Source: Brassicibacter mesophilus
GTDB taxonomy: Bacteria; Bacillota; Clostridia; Tissierellales; Proteiniboraceae
Direction: 5' to 3'
NCBI RefSeq assembly: GCF_050433385.1
Contig: NZ_JBNPXI010000007.1
Coordinates: forward strand, 99,549 to 163,548
DNA length: 64,000 nt
Part shown: piece after piece, positions 52,338 to 61,131 of the stretch
Position numbering within the stretch: the stretch's first letter is position 1
Layout of the letters: each line of letters opens with the position of its first letter
Notes under the pieces: generated by a model
What the model was told of the DNA's origin: nothing
What the model saw: only the letters and a program-made list of their open reading frames with translations
Database searches by the model: none
Translations under genes and position numbers: made by a program

Positions 52338-54254
52338 TTATTGCATTCCTTCTGCTATTTCATTTAGATATACCCATCTCTCCATTTTTAGTTCCAACTG
52401 TTTCTCCAGTTCTTCTTTTGAACCTAGCAACTCTTGTAAAAGCACATAATCTGTGCTAGCCTCATTAATTTTGTCCTCAATTTGACTGATTTTCTCTTCT
52501 AGCTCTGCAATTACTCCATCTATTTCCTCATATTCTCTTTTTTCCATATAAGAGAATTTTAAAGGTTTTTCATTGCTCTTTTCAATAGAATTTTTGTAGT
52601 TAGTATTATTCTTTTTACTTGAAGTATTCTCTGCTTTATTAACTTTTTTGTTTTCATTGATGCTATCTTCGTTATCATTAATTATGTCTTCTTTTAAATC
52701 TGTATAGTTTCCTGTATGCTCTACTATTTTACCGTTTCCTTCAAACACAAATATTTTTTCTGCCATTTTATCTAAGAAATATCTATCATGAGAAACAGCA
52801 ATAACTGCACCTTGAAATTCTTCAAGATAATCCTCTAAAACTGTAAGTGTCTCTATATCTAAGTCATTAGTTGGCTCATCTAAAAGAAGTACATTTGGTG
52901 CTTCTACTAGCACCCTAAGTAAATGCAGCCTTCTTTTCTCTCCTCCAGACAGCTTTGAAATGGGTGTCCATTGCAGCTCAGGAGGAAATAAAAACCTCTC
53001 CAACATCTGTGATGCACTTATTTTCTGTCCATCTTGTGTAGTAAAGTTTTCAGCACCTTCTCTTATATATTCAATAACCCTCATATTGCCATCAATATGA
53101 TGAGTTTCTTGAGAAAATACTCCTAGTCTTACTGTCTCTCCTACTTCAACCTTTCCTTTGTCAGGCTCTATCTTATTACTTATTATATTTATTAAAGTAG
53201 ATTTTCCGCTCCCGTTTGGTCCTACAATACCTGCTCTATCATTTCTCAATACAATATAGCTGAAATCATCTATTATCTTTTTATCTCCAAAAGATTTATT
53301 TATATTATTTATTTCAATTACTTTCCTTCCAAGTCGACTATGAGCTACTGATATCTCTAACTTTTCTTCATTTAACTCTACTTTTTCTTCATTTAATTTT
53401 TCAAATCGCTGTATTCTAGCTTTTTGCTTTGTTGTTCTTGCTTTTGCACCCTTTTTCATCCAAGCTAGCTCTTTTCTTAAAAGACTTTGCTTTTTTTTCT
53501 TATTGGCAGCATCGATTTCTTCTCTTTCTAATTTCTTTTCTAAAAAAGTATTATAGTTACCTTTGTATTCGTATAGATTGCCCCTATCAAGCTCTATGAT
53601 TTTATTAACTACTCTATCTAAAAAATACCTGTCATGCGTAATCATTAGAAGAGCACCTTTTCTTTTATTAAGGTATTGTTCAAGCCAATCTATGGTTTCA
53701 TTATCAAGATGGTTAGTAGGTTCATCTAGGATTAGTAGGTCTGATGGATTAATTAAGGCTGAAGCTAAAGCTATTCTCTTTTTTTGACCTCCTGATAATG
53801 TTCCAACCTTTGCATCAAAGTCTACAATACCTAGCTTAGTTAAAATACTTTTTGCTTCACTTTCAATATTCCAAGCGTTCATTGTATCCATCTCATGTGT
53901 AAGCTTTATAATTCTGTCACTTGAAGTATTGGGATTCTGAATGGCTTCTCTGTATTCCCTTACTAATTTCATTACTGCTGAATTATCTTTAAATATTTGT
54001 TCAAGAACTGTAGCATTAATATCAAAATCAGGATCCTGTGAAAGATACTCTATCTTGACCATGCTCCCTTTTATAACTCTTCCTGTATCAGATTGTTCCA
54101 CTCCTGCTATTATTTTTAGAAGTGTGGTTTTACCTGTTCCATTTATTCCGATTATTCCGATTTTATCACTGTCATCTATTCCAAAGTTTATATTGTCCAG
54201 CAATTGTTTCTCACTATAGCTTTTCGAAATGTTTTCTATGCTTAAAAGATTCAT
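52338..54254 (-). CDS. ABC-F family ATPase
   Basis: The 638-residue cytoplasmic protein has two ABC domains without membrane parts. Walker A sites GINGTGKTTLLKI near residue 35 and GPNGSGKSTLINI near residue 346, and ABC signatures LSGGQKKRIALAS and LSGGEKRRLHLLR, are intact. The inter-domain linker (about residues 230-310) is rich in KKKKQSLLRKELAWMKKGAKART, and a C-terminal coiled coil (EIDGVIAELEEKISQIEDKINEA) follows. ABC-F proteins act on the ribosome; the layout with a C-terminal coiled-coil domain matches Uup/YdiF-like types. Antibiotic protection cannot be judged from the linker alone. Confidence 0.93.
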   Translation of the reverse strand: MNLLSIENISKSYSEKQLLDNINFGIDDSDKIGIIGINGTGKTTLLKIIAGVEQSDTGRVIKGSMVKIEYLSQDPDFDINATVLEQIFKDNSAVMKLVREYREAIQNPNTSSDRIIKLTHEMDTMNAWNIESEAKSILTKLGIVDFDAKVGTLSGGQKKRIALASALINPSDLLILDEPTNHLDNETIDWLEQYLNKRKGALLMITHDRYFLDRVVNKIIELDRGNLYEYKGNYNTFLEKKLEREEIDAANKKKKQSLLRKELAWMKKGAKARTTKQKARIQRFEKLNEEKVELNEEKLEISVAHSRLGRKVIEINNINKSFGDKKIIDDFSYIVLRNDRAGIVGPNGSGKSTLINIISNKIEPDKGKVEVGETVRLGVFSQETHHIDGNMRVIEYIREGAENFTTQDGQKISASQMLERFLFPPELQWTPISKLSGGEKRRLHLLRVLVEAPNVLLLDEPTNDLDIETLTVLEDYLEEFQGAVIAVSHDRYFLDKMAEKIFVFEGNGKIVEHTGNYTDLKEDIINDNEDSINENKKVNKAENTSSKKNNTNYKNSIEKSNEKPLKFSYMEKREYEEIDGVIAELEEKISQIEDKINEASTDYVLLQELLGSKEELEKQLELKMERWVYLNEIAEGMQ

Positions 54255-54449
54255 ATTACTCCTTCTCCACGATTATTAGTTTTATTTCTTTTATAACATA
54301 TAAAGTAGAAAAGGGCAAACATCATATTTATTCAATTCTAAATTCTTAAGAAAAAATTCATTTTATTTTTACCCTTTTTTAATGTTTATCCATTATAATT
54401 AAATGTATAAAATTTATCTTAGCATTATTAAGGAGTTGAGCAATTATTC

Positions 54450-55031
54450 ATGGATCATAAGTATATTTATTTAGTCTTTTCAAAAACAGGCACCTGGCTT
54501 TCAAATATCATAAATATTTTTTCAGACACTAAATTTGTACACTCATCTATTAGCTTTGACGATAGTTTTACCGAAATGTATTCTTTCGGTAGAACTAATC
54601 CTAACAATCCCTTTTCAGGTGGTTTTGTAAAGGAAAGCCTTCATGAAGGAGTTTATAAGAAATTTAAAAGAAGTGAATGTATGATATATAGAGTAAAGGT
54701 CACCGAAAAGCAGTATTATTCTCTGAGAAAAAATGTTGAAGAATTTTTAAAGAAAAAGGACAAGTACAGATATAATTTTATAGGACTATTTGGAGTACTA
54801 CTAGACAAGCCTATTAAAAGGAAAAACCATTATTTTTGCTCCCAGTTTGTTTCGGAGATTTTAATAAAAAATAAAGTATATAACTCCAATAAGCCTTCTG
54901 AACTTATACAAGCAAATGATTTGTTTTCAATTAAAAATAAAGAAATAATTTATGAAGGATATATAAATAAATGTTACTTGTTCAATGATGCATATATCTT
55001 TAACAAAAATCTCGCGGTAGATTTTCATTAG
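54450..55031 (+). CDS. Permuted NlpC/P60-like (YiiX-type) protein
   Basis: The 193-residue protein shows the circularly permuted papain-like order. The catalytic histidine is in KFVHSSISFDDSF near residue 31, and the catalytic cysteine is in HYFCSQFVSEILI near residue 130, as in YiiX/YebB-type hydrolases. No signal peptide or anchor is seen, so it acts in the cytoplasm. Such enzymes cut amide or thioester bonds in lipids or peptides; the substrate is unknown. A conventional AAGGAGTTGAGC ribosome-binding site precedes the ATG. Single gene. Confidence 0.8.
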   Translation: MDHKYIYLVFSKTGTWLSNIINIFSDTKFVHSSISFDDSFTEMYSFGRTNPNNPFSGGFVKESLHEGVYKKFKRSECMIYRVKVTEKQYYSLRKNVEEFLKKKDKYRYNFIGLFGVLLDKPIKRKNHYFCSQFVSEILIKNKVYNSNKPSELIQANDLFSIKNKEIIYEGYINKCYLFNDAYIFNKNLAVDFH

Positions 55032-55075
55032 TAGTCTTATCTTTCCGTCCATAGAAAATGCTATGAATAGATTAC

Positions 55076-55115
55076 TTACAAAAAACAGGGAATCGTCATC
55101 TAACGGTTCCCTGTT
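55076..55115 (-). terminator. Intrinsic terminator of the DUF2785 gene
   Basis: Arms AACAGGGAA and TTCCCTGTT around a 12-base loop are followed on the minus strand by TTTTTTGTAAG. It begins just after the stop codon. Confidence 0.82.
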
Positions 55116-55118
55116 ACT

Positions 55119-55973
55119 CTATACGCTTATACCATTAAAAAAACTGTTTATACTATTTAAAACTTGCTCAATTTCATCAGTAAATATTGAAGGTGCTTTT
55201 CTGAATTTAAGCCTAAAATACAAGCTTCGAAGTAAGCCCTTTATGTTCTCATTCCAATAATGCGCTTCAGGATAATTACTCGGCTTCTCAATATCTTCAA
55301 AGCTCCTAATCCAACCAACAACTTCACGCTCACCAAGAACATTTCTATCAATTACATTTACAACTGCTGATGTCAATCTTTCAGTCTCTTCATTTACGTA
55401 TACGTAGTAGCTTATATTTGCCTTTTCCTTTATTACTTCTAAGATCTGCATCAATTGCTTCTCTTTCAAATAGTTGCATAATGCAAATGTTCTAAGAGCA
55501 TCACCAGAATGCGCCGCAGCATGCGCCCAACCCTTGTCTTGCACATATCCTCTTGTATCTTTCTCTAGTCTTACATATCTTATAACATCTTCGAATACCT
55601 TAAGCATTTCTTCTTCACTAAGAAGATCTTCTCCAAAAGTATTATGATAGTATATTATCCACCGTACAACTAGGATTGTAAAGGCTCTGTTAAAAACAGA
55701 ATCATCATCTTCTTCTCCAAGCTGATGAAATAAATGCTTGTCACTTAATGAAATATCTAATATCTCTCTTATTTGTTCCTTAGGTAAAACTTTTTTAATA
55801 ATCATTCTACATACAAGTTCTAAAACAAGCTCATCTCTAAGCTCCGGATCTGTTGATCCAATATTGTCCATCATTTCTAATGCAAATTGCCAAACATCTA
55901 TTCCTTTTGGAATAGCCCATTCATTTTTTCTAATTTCTAACAACCGGTTCTTTAATTGATTTTCTATCTCCAC
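55119..55973 (-). CDS. DUF2785 family protein
   Basis: The 284-residue, largely helical cytoplasmic protein fits DUF2785: LRDELVLELVCRMI near residue 46 and DTRGYVQDKGWAHAAAHSGDALRTFALC near residue 141 form the family core with paired histidines. No enzyme activity is established for the family, as far as I know. It starts at GTG with an AAGGGGG ribosome-binding site. The promoter region contains a long-spacer dyad typical of MerR targets, so expression may respond to a MerR-type regulator encoded elsewhere. Confidence 0.82.
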   Translation of the reverse strand: MEIENQLKNRLLEIRKNEWAIPKGIDVWQFALEMMDNIGSTDPELRDELVLELVCRMIIKKVLPKEQIREILDISLSDKHLFHQLGEEDDDSVFNRAFTILVVRWIIYYHNTFGEDLLSEEEMLKVFEDVIRYVRLEKDTRGYVQDKGWAHAAAHSGDALRTFALCNYLKEKQLMQILEVIKEKANISYYVYVNEETERLTSAVVNVIDRNVLGEREVVGWIRSFEDIEKPSNYPEAHYWNENIKGLLRSLYFRLKFRKAPSIFTDEIEQVLNSINSFFNGISV

Positions 55974-56023
55974 TTTTATTCCCCCTTATTCTTATAACCT
56001 TTTCTCAATAATTGATTATATAG

Positions 56024-56055
56024 ATATAACGCTGACATATACCTGTCAGTGTAAA
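56024..56055 (-). promoter_or_regulatory. Promoter with MerR-like spacer dyad before the DUF2785 gene
   Basis: On the minus strand TTTACA and TTATAT are 20 bases apart, longer than usual. The spacer is filled by the dyad CTGACA-GGTATA-TGTCAG, the arrangement bound by MerR-family activators. Confidence 0.5.
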
Positions 56056-56180
56056 TAATTATTTATAAATATTTGTATTATATGGTGCAACACAACAGTA
56101 GTAATGAGACTCTATAGTTTGCTCGTTCCATTTTATAAAATCAAATTACGACTTTAAATTCTGAAGCTTGACTAAAAATA

Positions 56181-56220
56181 TAAAAGCTCTATAAGTTTTC
56201 TAAAACCTATAGAGCTTTTA
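56181..56220. terminator. Intrinsic terminator of tyrS
   Basis: Thirteen-base perfect arms TAAAAGCTCTATA (56181-56193) and TATAGAGCTTTTA (56208-56220) lie 23 bases after the tyrS stop codon. Confidence 0.85.
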
Positions 56221-56242
56221 ATAATAGTAATCTTCCATGTCA

Positions 56243-57451
56243 TCACCTTACTATTATAATTTTAATAAATGTTTTTTTACCGATTTGTATTATCATTTTA
56301 TCATCTAATTTTATTTCTGCTAAATTTAATAATTTAACATTATTCACTTTCATTCCACCTTGAGCTGCTAACCTTCTCACCTCACTCTTACTTTTTATTA
56401 TTCTATTATTAACTAAAATTTCTGCTAAGTCAAAATTAACATCTGAAACTTCAATCGTTTGTATATCTGTTGGAATCTGCTTTTGCTGAAAAACCTTTAT
56501 AAATCTTTTTTCTGCTAAATCACCTTTTTCAGCTCCATGATATAATTTAACAATTTCCTTTGATAATCTCATCTTTATATCTCTTGGATTAGTACTATCT
56601 TTTTGTAATTCTTCACTTATCTTAATTACTTCATCTGGATGAATATCTGTTACCAATTCAAGGTATTTAATTATTAATGAATCGGGGATACTCATTGATT
56701 TTTCATACATTATCTCAGCAGACTCATTAATACCTATATAGTTGCCTAAACTTTTACTCATTTTTTCTTTGCCATCAACACCTTCTAACAATGGCATAAA
56801 TATAGTAGCCTGAGGCTCTTGACCATACTGTTTCTGAAGCATTCTTCCCATAAGAACATTAAACCTTTGATCAGTTCCGCCTAGCTCAATATCTGCTTTT
56901 AATTCTACTGAATCATACCCTTGCATTAATGGATAAAAAAATTCGTGTATGGATATTGGCATGTTATTTTCAAATCTCCTTTTAAAATCTTCTCTTTCAA
57001 GCATTCTTGCTACAGTCATCGTTGATGCTAAACTAATCACATTTTCAAGCCCTAGCCTCGACAACCATTGACTATTGAATCTCACTTCTGTTTTATCTTT
57101 GTCTAATACTTTAAATATTTGTTCTTCATAAGTCTTAGCATTCTCTATTACTTGCTCTCTGGTAAGTGCTTTTCTTGTTTTAGACTTCCCAGTCGGATCT
57201 CCAATCATCCCTGTAAAATCTCCTATTACTATCACTGCTTTGTGTCCTAAATCCTGCATTTGTTTTATTTTTCTGAGTACTACAGTATGTCCTAGATGTA
57301 TATCTGGCGCACTAGGATCTAGTCCTAATTTTACTGTTAATGGTTTCCTCTCTTTTTGTGACTTCATGAGCTTATCCTTAAGCTCTTCTAAACCTATTAT
57401 TTCGTCTACTCCTTTCATTATAATTTTTAATTGTTCATTTACATTTTTCAT
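56243..57451 (-). CDS. tyrS: Tyrosyl-tRNA synthetase
   Basis: TyrS charges tRNA-Tyr. The 402-residue class I synthetase has the HIGH-type motif IHLGHTVVL at residues 51-59, the tyrosine-binding FYPLMQGYDSVELKADIELGGTDQRFN stretch near residue 172, and KMSKSLGNYIG near residue 232. A C-terminal S4 domain (NNRIIKSKSEVRRLAAQGGMKVN) follows. The SAPDIHLGH form places it in the TyrZ-like branch. A tyrosine-specific T-box leader controls it, as is usual for Firmicutes synthetase genes. A GAAGGAGG ribosome-binding site lies ahead of the ATG. Confidence 0.97.
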   Translation of the reverse strand: MKNVNEQLKIIMKGVDEIIGLEELKDKLMKSQKERKPLTVKLGLDPSAPDIHLGHTVVLRKIKQMQDLGHKAVIVIGDFTGMIGDPTGKSKTRKALTREQVIENAKTYEEQIFKVLDKDKTEVRFNSQWLSRLGLENVISLASTMTVARMLEREDFKRRFENNMPISIHEFFYPLMQGYDSVELKADIELGGTDQRFNVLMGRMLQKQYGQEPQATIFMPLLEGVDGKEKMSKSLGNYIGINESAEIMYEKSMSIPDSLIIKYLELVTDIHPDEVIKISEELQKDSTNPRDIKMRLSKEIVKLYHGAEKGDLAEKRFIKVFQQKQIPTDIQTIEVSDVNFDLAEILVNNRIIKSKSEVRRLAAQGGMKVNNVKLLNLAEIKLDDKMIIQIGKKTFIKIIIVR

Positions 57452-57464
57452 TTTTTTTCCTCCT

Positions 57465-57577
57465 TCATAAAGTAAAAAGGCTTCTATATATGCATTAATA
57501 ATATATTAAGGATGCCTTTTTTGGAACCCATTTACCGGAAAGTTTATATTAAGGTAAATTAGAACTTTCCTATGGGC
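57465..57577 (-). promoter_or_regulatory. Extra structured region between the T-box terminator and tyrS
   Basis: Two mutually exclusive pairings are visible. A GGAAAGTT/AACTTTCC hairpin uses 57563-57570 and 57537-57544. A second set, CCCA...TTTACC against GGTAAATGGG, uses 57553-57558 with 57531-57536 and 57573-57576 with 57527-57530. Closer to the gene, AAAAGGC/GCCTTTT arms enclose TTAATA/TATTAA. This is more structure than a T-box gene usually has after its terminator. Confidence 0.5.
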
Positions 57578-57580
57578 TAT

Positions 57581-57876
57581 AAAAAAACTCCCGTCCTCTA
57601 TAAAGGACGAGAGTTTTAATCACGTGTTACCACCTTAATTTATCGCTACCTCACGATAGCAATCTTTTCGAGTACGCCAGTGTTAAGTATTCTTGGTTAT
57701 ACTCTAGCATTATAACGGATGCAGAAACCGGCAACTGCCTACTAGTTGTTATCTTTCAGAGTGCTGCTCAGAGATGTATTCAAATTAAATTGTTTTGCCC
57801 CTCTCACCAACCGGGAACTCTCTGTAAAACTCTTTTAATTTTACTTCTTCTCATCAAGGCTTTATTTTTGGAATTA
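57581..57876 (-). promoter_or_regulatory. Tyrosine-specific T-box leader
   Basis: The leader contains the T-box sequence AAGGTGGTAACACG (57623-57636), the stem I motifs AGAGAGTT and GGTTGGTGAGAGG, and a terminator with CTCTCGTCCT/AGGACGGGAG arms followed by seven T (57581-57615). A TAC triplet at 57776-57778 in the GAATACATC specifier loop is the tyrosine codon. Uncharged tRNA-Tyr would stabilise the antiterminator. Confidence 0.93.
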
Positions 57877-57881
57877 TAGTT

Positions 57882-57910
57882 ATTATATATTATATTATTT
57901 TTCTTGTAAA
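57882..57910 (-). promoter_or_regulatory. Sigma-A promoter of the tyrS T-box leader
   Basis: On the minus strand TTTACA and TATAAT are separated by 17 bases. Confidence 0.75.
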
Positions 57911-58020
57911 TATATCATAATATCTTCTAATAATTTTTTAATCATATTCTATTCTAAGACTGTTTGTCTTCATTATTACATTATCCTTATATAATACAAA
58001 CTAAATAAAGTCTGTTTCTT

Positions 58021-59022
58021 TTACTTATTTACAATATATAAAAATCTCTTGAAGTTTCGTATGTCACCTTGGCATTCTTGAATTCTGTTATTATATAAAA
58101 ACATATTATTCTCTTTTTCAAATTTTGATTTTAATTTTAATAGTACTTCTTCTTTTAGTACCCAATGCTCATAATTTTCTTTTGTCAAATCAATAACACT
58201 GTAGTTAAGCTTTAATCTATCTAGCTCCTCATCAAATCTTAAGCAACCCACATTAGGAGGATAAATAAAAAATGCATACATTGAAGCCCCTGGCTTTAAC
58301 ATATAAATTAGTTTTTCAACAACATCGCCAAAGGGATTTATAAAAAACAGTGAATCTATGGCAATTATAGCATCAAAAGTATGCTCTTTATAGTCAAGAT
58401 CATAAATGTTTTTTGTCTCAAAATTTAACCTATTGCTCTTTGCTTTAGTTCTATTTATTGCAGACTCAATTGAAACAGGGGAAATATCTATCCCTGTAAC
58501 ATGTGCTCTTGTGACATCAGAAATATACTCTGTTATATATCCATTACCACACCCTATTTCTAAAACATCGCTTTTATCGTTAGTATTTAGATGATGAATA
58601 AGTAAATCAAGCTGTTTCATATCTGTCATTCCATGCTGACAAAGATCTTTATTATATACATTCTCACAAAATTCTTTATGAGCTAAACTATCCTCTGCTT
58701 TTTTATAAAACTCATCGTAGAAATATCTAGTTAAGTAGTCATTTTGATATATGAAATTTGAATAAATCGTACCTTTTTCTGTTAGATCAAAAGCTTTTTC
58801 ACCACTTTCTATCTGGTATGTAATTACACCTTTAGATATAAGCTCTTCTGCACTCGTCTTCCAACAATTCATTATAGATGGTATTTTGATATCTATTAGA
58901 AATTCGATGTTTGAAGTACTTGCTTTACGATTTGTCTTTATAAATTTTATAATGATTGACAACAATTTCATTTCTGACTCTAATAACTCTTGAGTAATCT
59001 CGTCTATTAGATTTTGACACAT
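58021..59022 (-). CDS. Class I SAM-dependent methyltransferase with N-terminal helical domain
   Basis: Residues 1-125 are helical and resemble a winged-helix or dimerisation region (STSNIEFLIDIKIPSIMNCWKTSAEELISKG). The Rossmann methyltransferase begins near residue 150 with motif I DVLEIGCGNGYITEYI, then VTGIDISPVSIESA and DAIIAIDSLFFI. The substrate cannot be inferred, but small-molecule methyltransferases have this layout. It follows a GGAGGAG ribosome-binding site. No terminator-like structure is clear after it. Confidence 0.85.
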   Translation of the reverse strand: MCQNLIDEITQELLESEMKLLSIIIKFIKTNRKASTSNIEFLIDIKIPSIMNCWKTSAEELISKGVITYQIESGEKAFDLTEKGTIYSNFIYQNDYLTRYFYDEFYKKAEDSLAHKEFCENVYNKDLCQHGMTDMKQLDLLIHHLNTNDKSDVLEIGCGNGYITEYISDVTRAHVTGIDISPVSIESAINRTKAKSNRLNFETKNIYDLDYKEHTFDAIIAIDSLFFINPFGDVVEKLIYMLKPGASMYAFFIYPPNVGCLRFDEELDRLKLNYSVIDLTKENYEHWVLKEEVLLKLKSKFEKENNMFLYNNRIQECQGDIRNFKRFLYIVNK

Positions 59023-59366
59023 TTGAATCTCCTCCTTATCAATTTCATTGTAATAATAATACTTATTTTATTACTATAATATGGAATAATATAGTCTTAA
59101 TCTTTACTTTTTTATATGATATAATTATAGTATGGAATAAAATAGAAGAAATATTGGAATATGGATCCAAGTTTTTTTATATTAATTTATGCTAATACAG
59201 AATAAGAATAATTTACATTTAGCTATTATAGTATAGGAAGTAACAAAATTACACCTTATATTAACGAAGCTAAAGGCCATATAACAGTATTCCTTAATAT
59301 ACAAAATAGAGTAATCTTGAAAAGTTGTAATTTATATAGTCATCTAGTATAAATGGAGGTGAAAAT
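59023..59366. other. Intergenic region between divergent methyltransferase and acetyltransferase genes
   Basis: A 344-base A/T-rich gap. Similar phrases ATATGGAATAATATAG (near 59080) and GTATGGAATAAAATAG (near 59130) recur and could be a regulator site shared by the divergent promoters. No RNA structure or small ORF was recognised. Confidence 0.5.
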
Positions 59367-60140
59367 ATGGACAAGCAGTATTATCTCGATTGCTTGGATA
59401 CAGGCACAAAGCTTTATTGGTATACTCTTGGAAAGTTACCTGGTATGTCTCTACATACAGGTGACATTGAATGGGTCATGTCTGTCTTACCTGATGGAGT
59501 TAAACGGATTTTTAATATATGCATAAAATCAGAATATGTTGATGATGCATTAAATGAGCTTATATATATGATAAAAAGCAACAAAGCTCCTTCAGGCATT
59601 CTTATCACTCCTAGTTCAAAACCAGATAATATTATTCAGATACTGTGCTCAAAAAGCTTTACTATTGACTATGATACAGGTAGCGGTATGGCTATGGATA
59701 TTGACTCTTCAATATATCAAATAAAACCTGCCGAAAATATTGAAATAGTAAGTGTTAAAGATAAAGAAACATTAAAAACTTGGGTCAGTATCGTAAATAC
59801 TGCACTTTTTGAAACTGAGCTTTTCACTTACGAACAAGTTTGTGAACTGTTTATGCTTGACAATACATACTTTTATCTTGGATTGATTAATGGTCAACCA
59901 GCATCAACATGTATGGCAATAACAGACGGATATATTGCTACTATAGAAATGGTTTCCACATTAAAAGAGTACAGGAAGAATGGGCTAGGTACAGCTGTTA
60001 CAGTCACAACATTACAAGAATTGCTTAACATTGATATTAAGACAGCAATACTTCGTGCTGAGAAGGAAGCAGTGATCATGTATAAGAATATCGGATTTGT
60101 TGAATTTTATAAGAGAGTTGTCGCAAATTATAACTTATAA
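59367..60140 (+). CDS. GNAT-family N-acetyltransferase
   Basis: The 257-residue protein has an N-terminal half without clear signature and a GNAT core near residues 130-257. The acetyl-CoA loop is EYRKNGLGTAVTVTTLQELL, preceded by IATIEMVSTL, and the end AVIMYKNIGFVEFYKRVVANY is typical of the fold. Substrate unknown. A GGAGGTGAAAAT ribosome-binding site precedes the ATG. The Fpg/Nei-like gene follows after 54 bases and is probably co-transcribed. Confidence 0.85.
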   Translation: MDKQYYLDCLDTGTKLYWYTLGKLPGMSLHTGDIEWVMSVLPDGVKRIFNICIKSEYVDDALNELIYMIKSNKAPSGILITPSSKPDNIIQILCSKSFTIDYDTGSGMAMDIDSSIYQIKPAENIEIVSVKDKETLKTWVSIVNTALFETELFTYEQVCELFMLDNTYFYLGLINGQPASTCMAITDGYIATIEMVSTLKEYRKNGLGTAVTVTTLQELLNIDIKTAILRAEKEAVIMYKNIGFVEFYKRVVANYNL

Positions 60141-60194
60141 GAAGTAGCGTTTATTATACAATAAGTACAAGATTGAAGAGAAAGGATGATATAA

Positions 60195-61016
60195 ATGATT
60201 GAATTACCTGAAGCTATTGTATTAACAGAACAAATAAACAATACACTTATAGGCAAAAGAATAATGAGGGTAACTGCAAATCATACACCACACTCGTTTG
60301 CTTGGTATACAGGTAATCCTGATGACTACCATGATCTCCTTGCAGGAAAAACAATTCAAGCTACTTCTACCTTTGGATGTTATATAGAGATATTTATAGA
60401 GGATATGATACTTCACTTAAGTACACCAGTAAGATACCATATAAAAGGTGCCAAGCTTCCAAAAAAACATCAGCTTTTGCTTGAATTTCAAGATTCTACA
60501 GCTGTAAGCGCTACAGTACAGATGTGGGGGGCATTATTCTGCTTTAAAAAAGGAGAATCCTATGACGTCCCTGACTGTCATAAAAAAAGCAGCGATCCCT
60601 CTCCATTATCTGATAGCTTTGACAGAAAGTTTTTTGACTCATTATTTGACGAAAACACACACAAACTATCTGCTAAGGCATTTTTAGCAACAGAACAACG
60701 TATATCTGGACTTGGTAACGGCGTTTTACAGGATATTCTGTGGACGGCTCAAATCCATCCACAGCGTAAGATGTCAACCTTGTCAAATGAGGAAATACAT
60801 AATATGTACACTGCTATTAAATCAGTTCTTCGAGAAATGGTTGAGCATGGAGGTAGAAATACTGAGCGTGATTTATTTGGATGTCAAGGCGGTTACAATA
60901 CAGTTCTGTGCAAAAACACAGTAGATAAGCCTTGTCCTAGATGTGGTGCTATGATTAAGAAAAAAGCTTATCTAGGTGGTAGTATTTACTTCTGTGAAAA
61001 CTGTCAGCATCTATAA
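60195..61016 (+). CDS. Fpg/Nei-family protein lacking key catalytic residues
   Basis: The 273-residue protein has the DNA-glycosylase layout: an N-terminal beta domain, a helix-two-turn-helix (SGLGNGVLQDILWTAQIHPQ) near residue 170 and a C-terminal zinc finger CPRCGAMI...CENC. The family needs Pro2 as Schiff-base nucleophile; here the start is MIELPE, with isoleucine at position 2 and Glu3 kept. The beta-domain lysine (RRGKYLLF in Fpg) is replaced in TFGCYIEIF, and the zinc-finger QR pair is replaced by GG. Base excision by the known mechanism is therefore unlikely. It may bind DNA without cutting. Confidence 0.82.
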   Translation: MIELPEAIVLTEQINNTLIGKRIMRVTANHTPHSFAWYTGNPDDYHDLLAGKTIQATSTFGCYIEIFIEDMILHLSTPVRYHIKGAKLPKKHQLLLEFQDSTAVSATVQMWGALFCFKKGESYDVPDCHKKSSDPSPLSDSFDRKFFDSLFDENTHKLSAKAFLATEQRISGLGNGVLQDILWTAQIHPQRKMSTLSNEEIHNMYTAIKSVLREMVEHGGRNTERDLFGCQGGYNTVLCKNTVDKPCPRCGAMIKKKAYLGGSIYFCENCQHL

Positions 61017-61131
61017 GCTATAAAGTATAAATTTATTAAATGGATGGAAACATTTAGATTATTTTGTATAAAATAATCATGATATACGCCAGGCAAATCA
61101 TTCCCTTGTTTTTACTTGTTTTTTTGTTTTG

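Noticed and set aside
57527..57576. H-type pseudoknot in the tyrS leader.
   Set aside because: The second and third helices would be joined by a loop of zero bases across an eight-pair stem, which is sterically impossible. Alternative foldings are a better reading.
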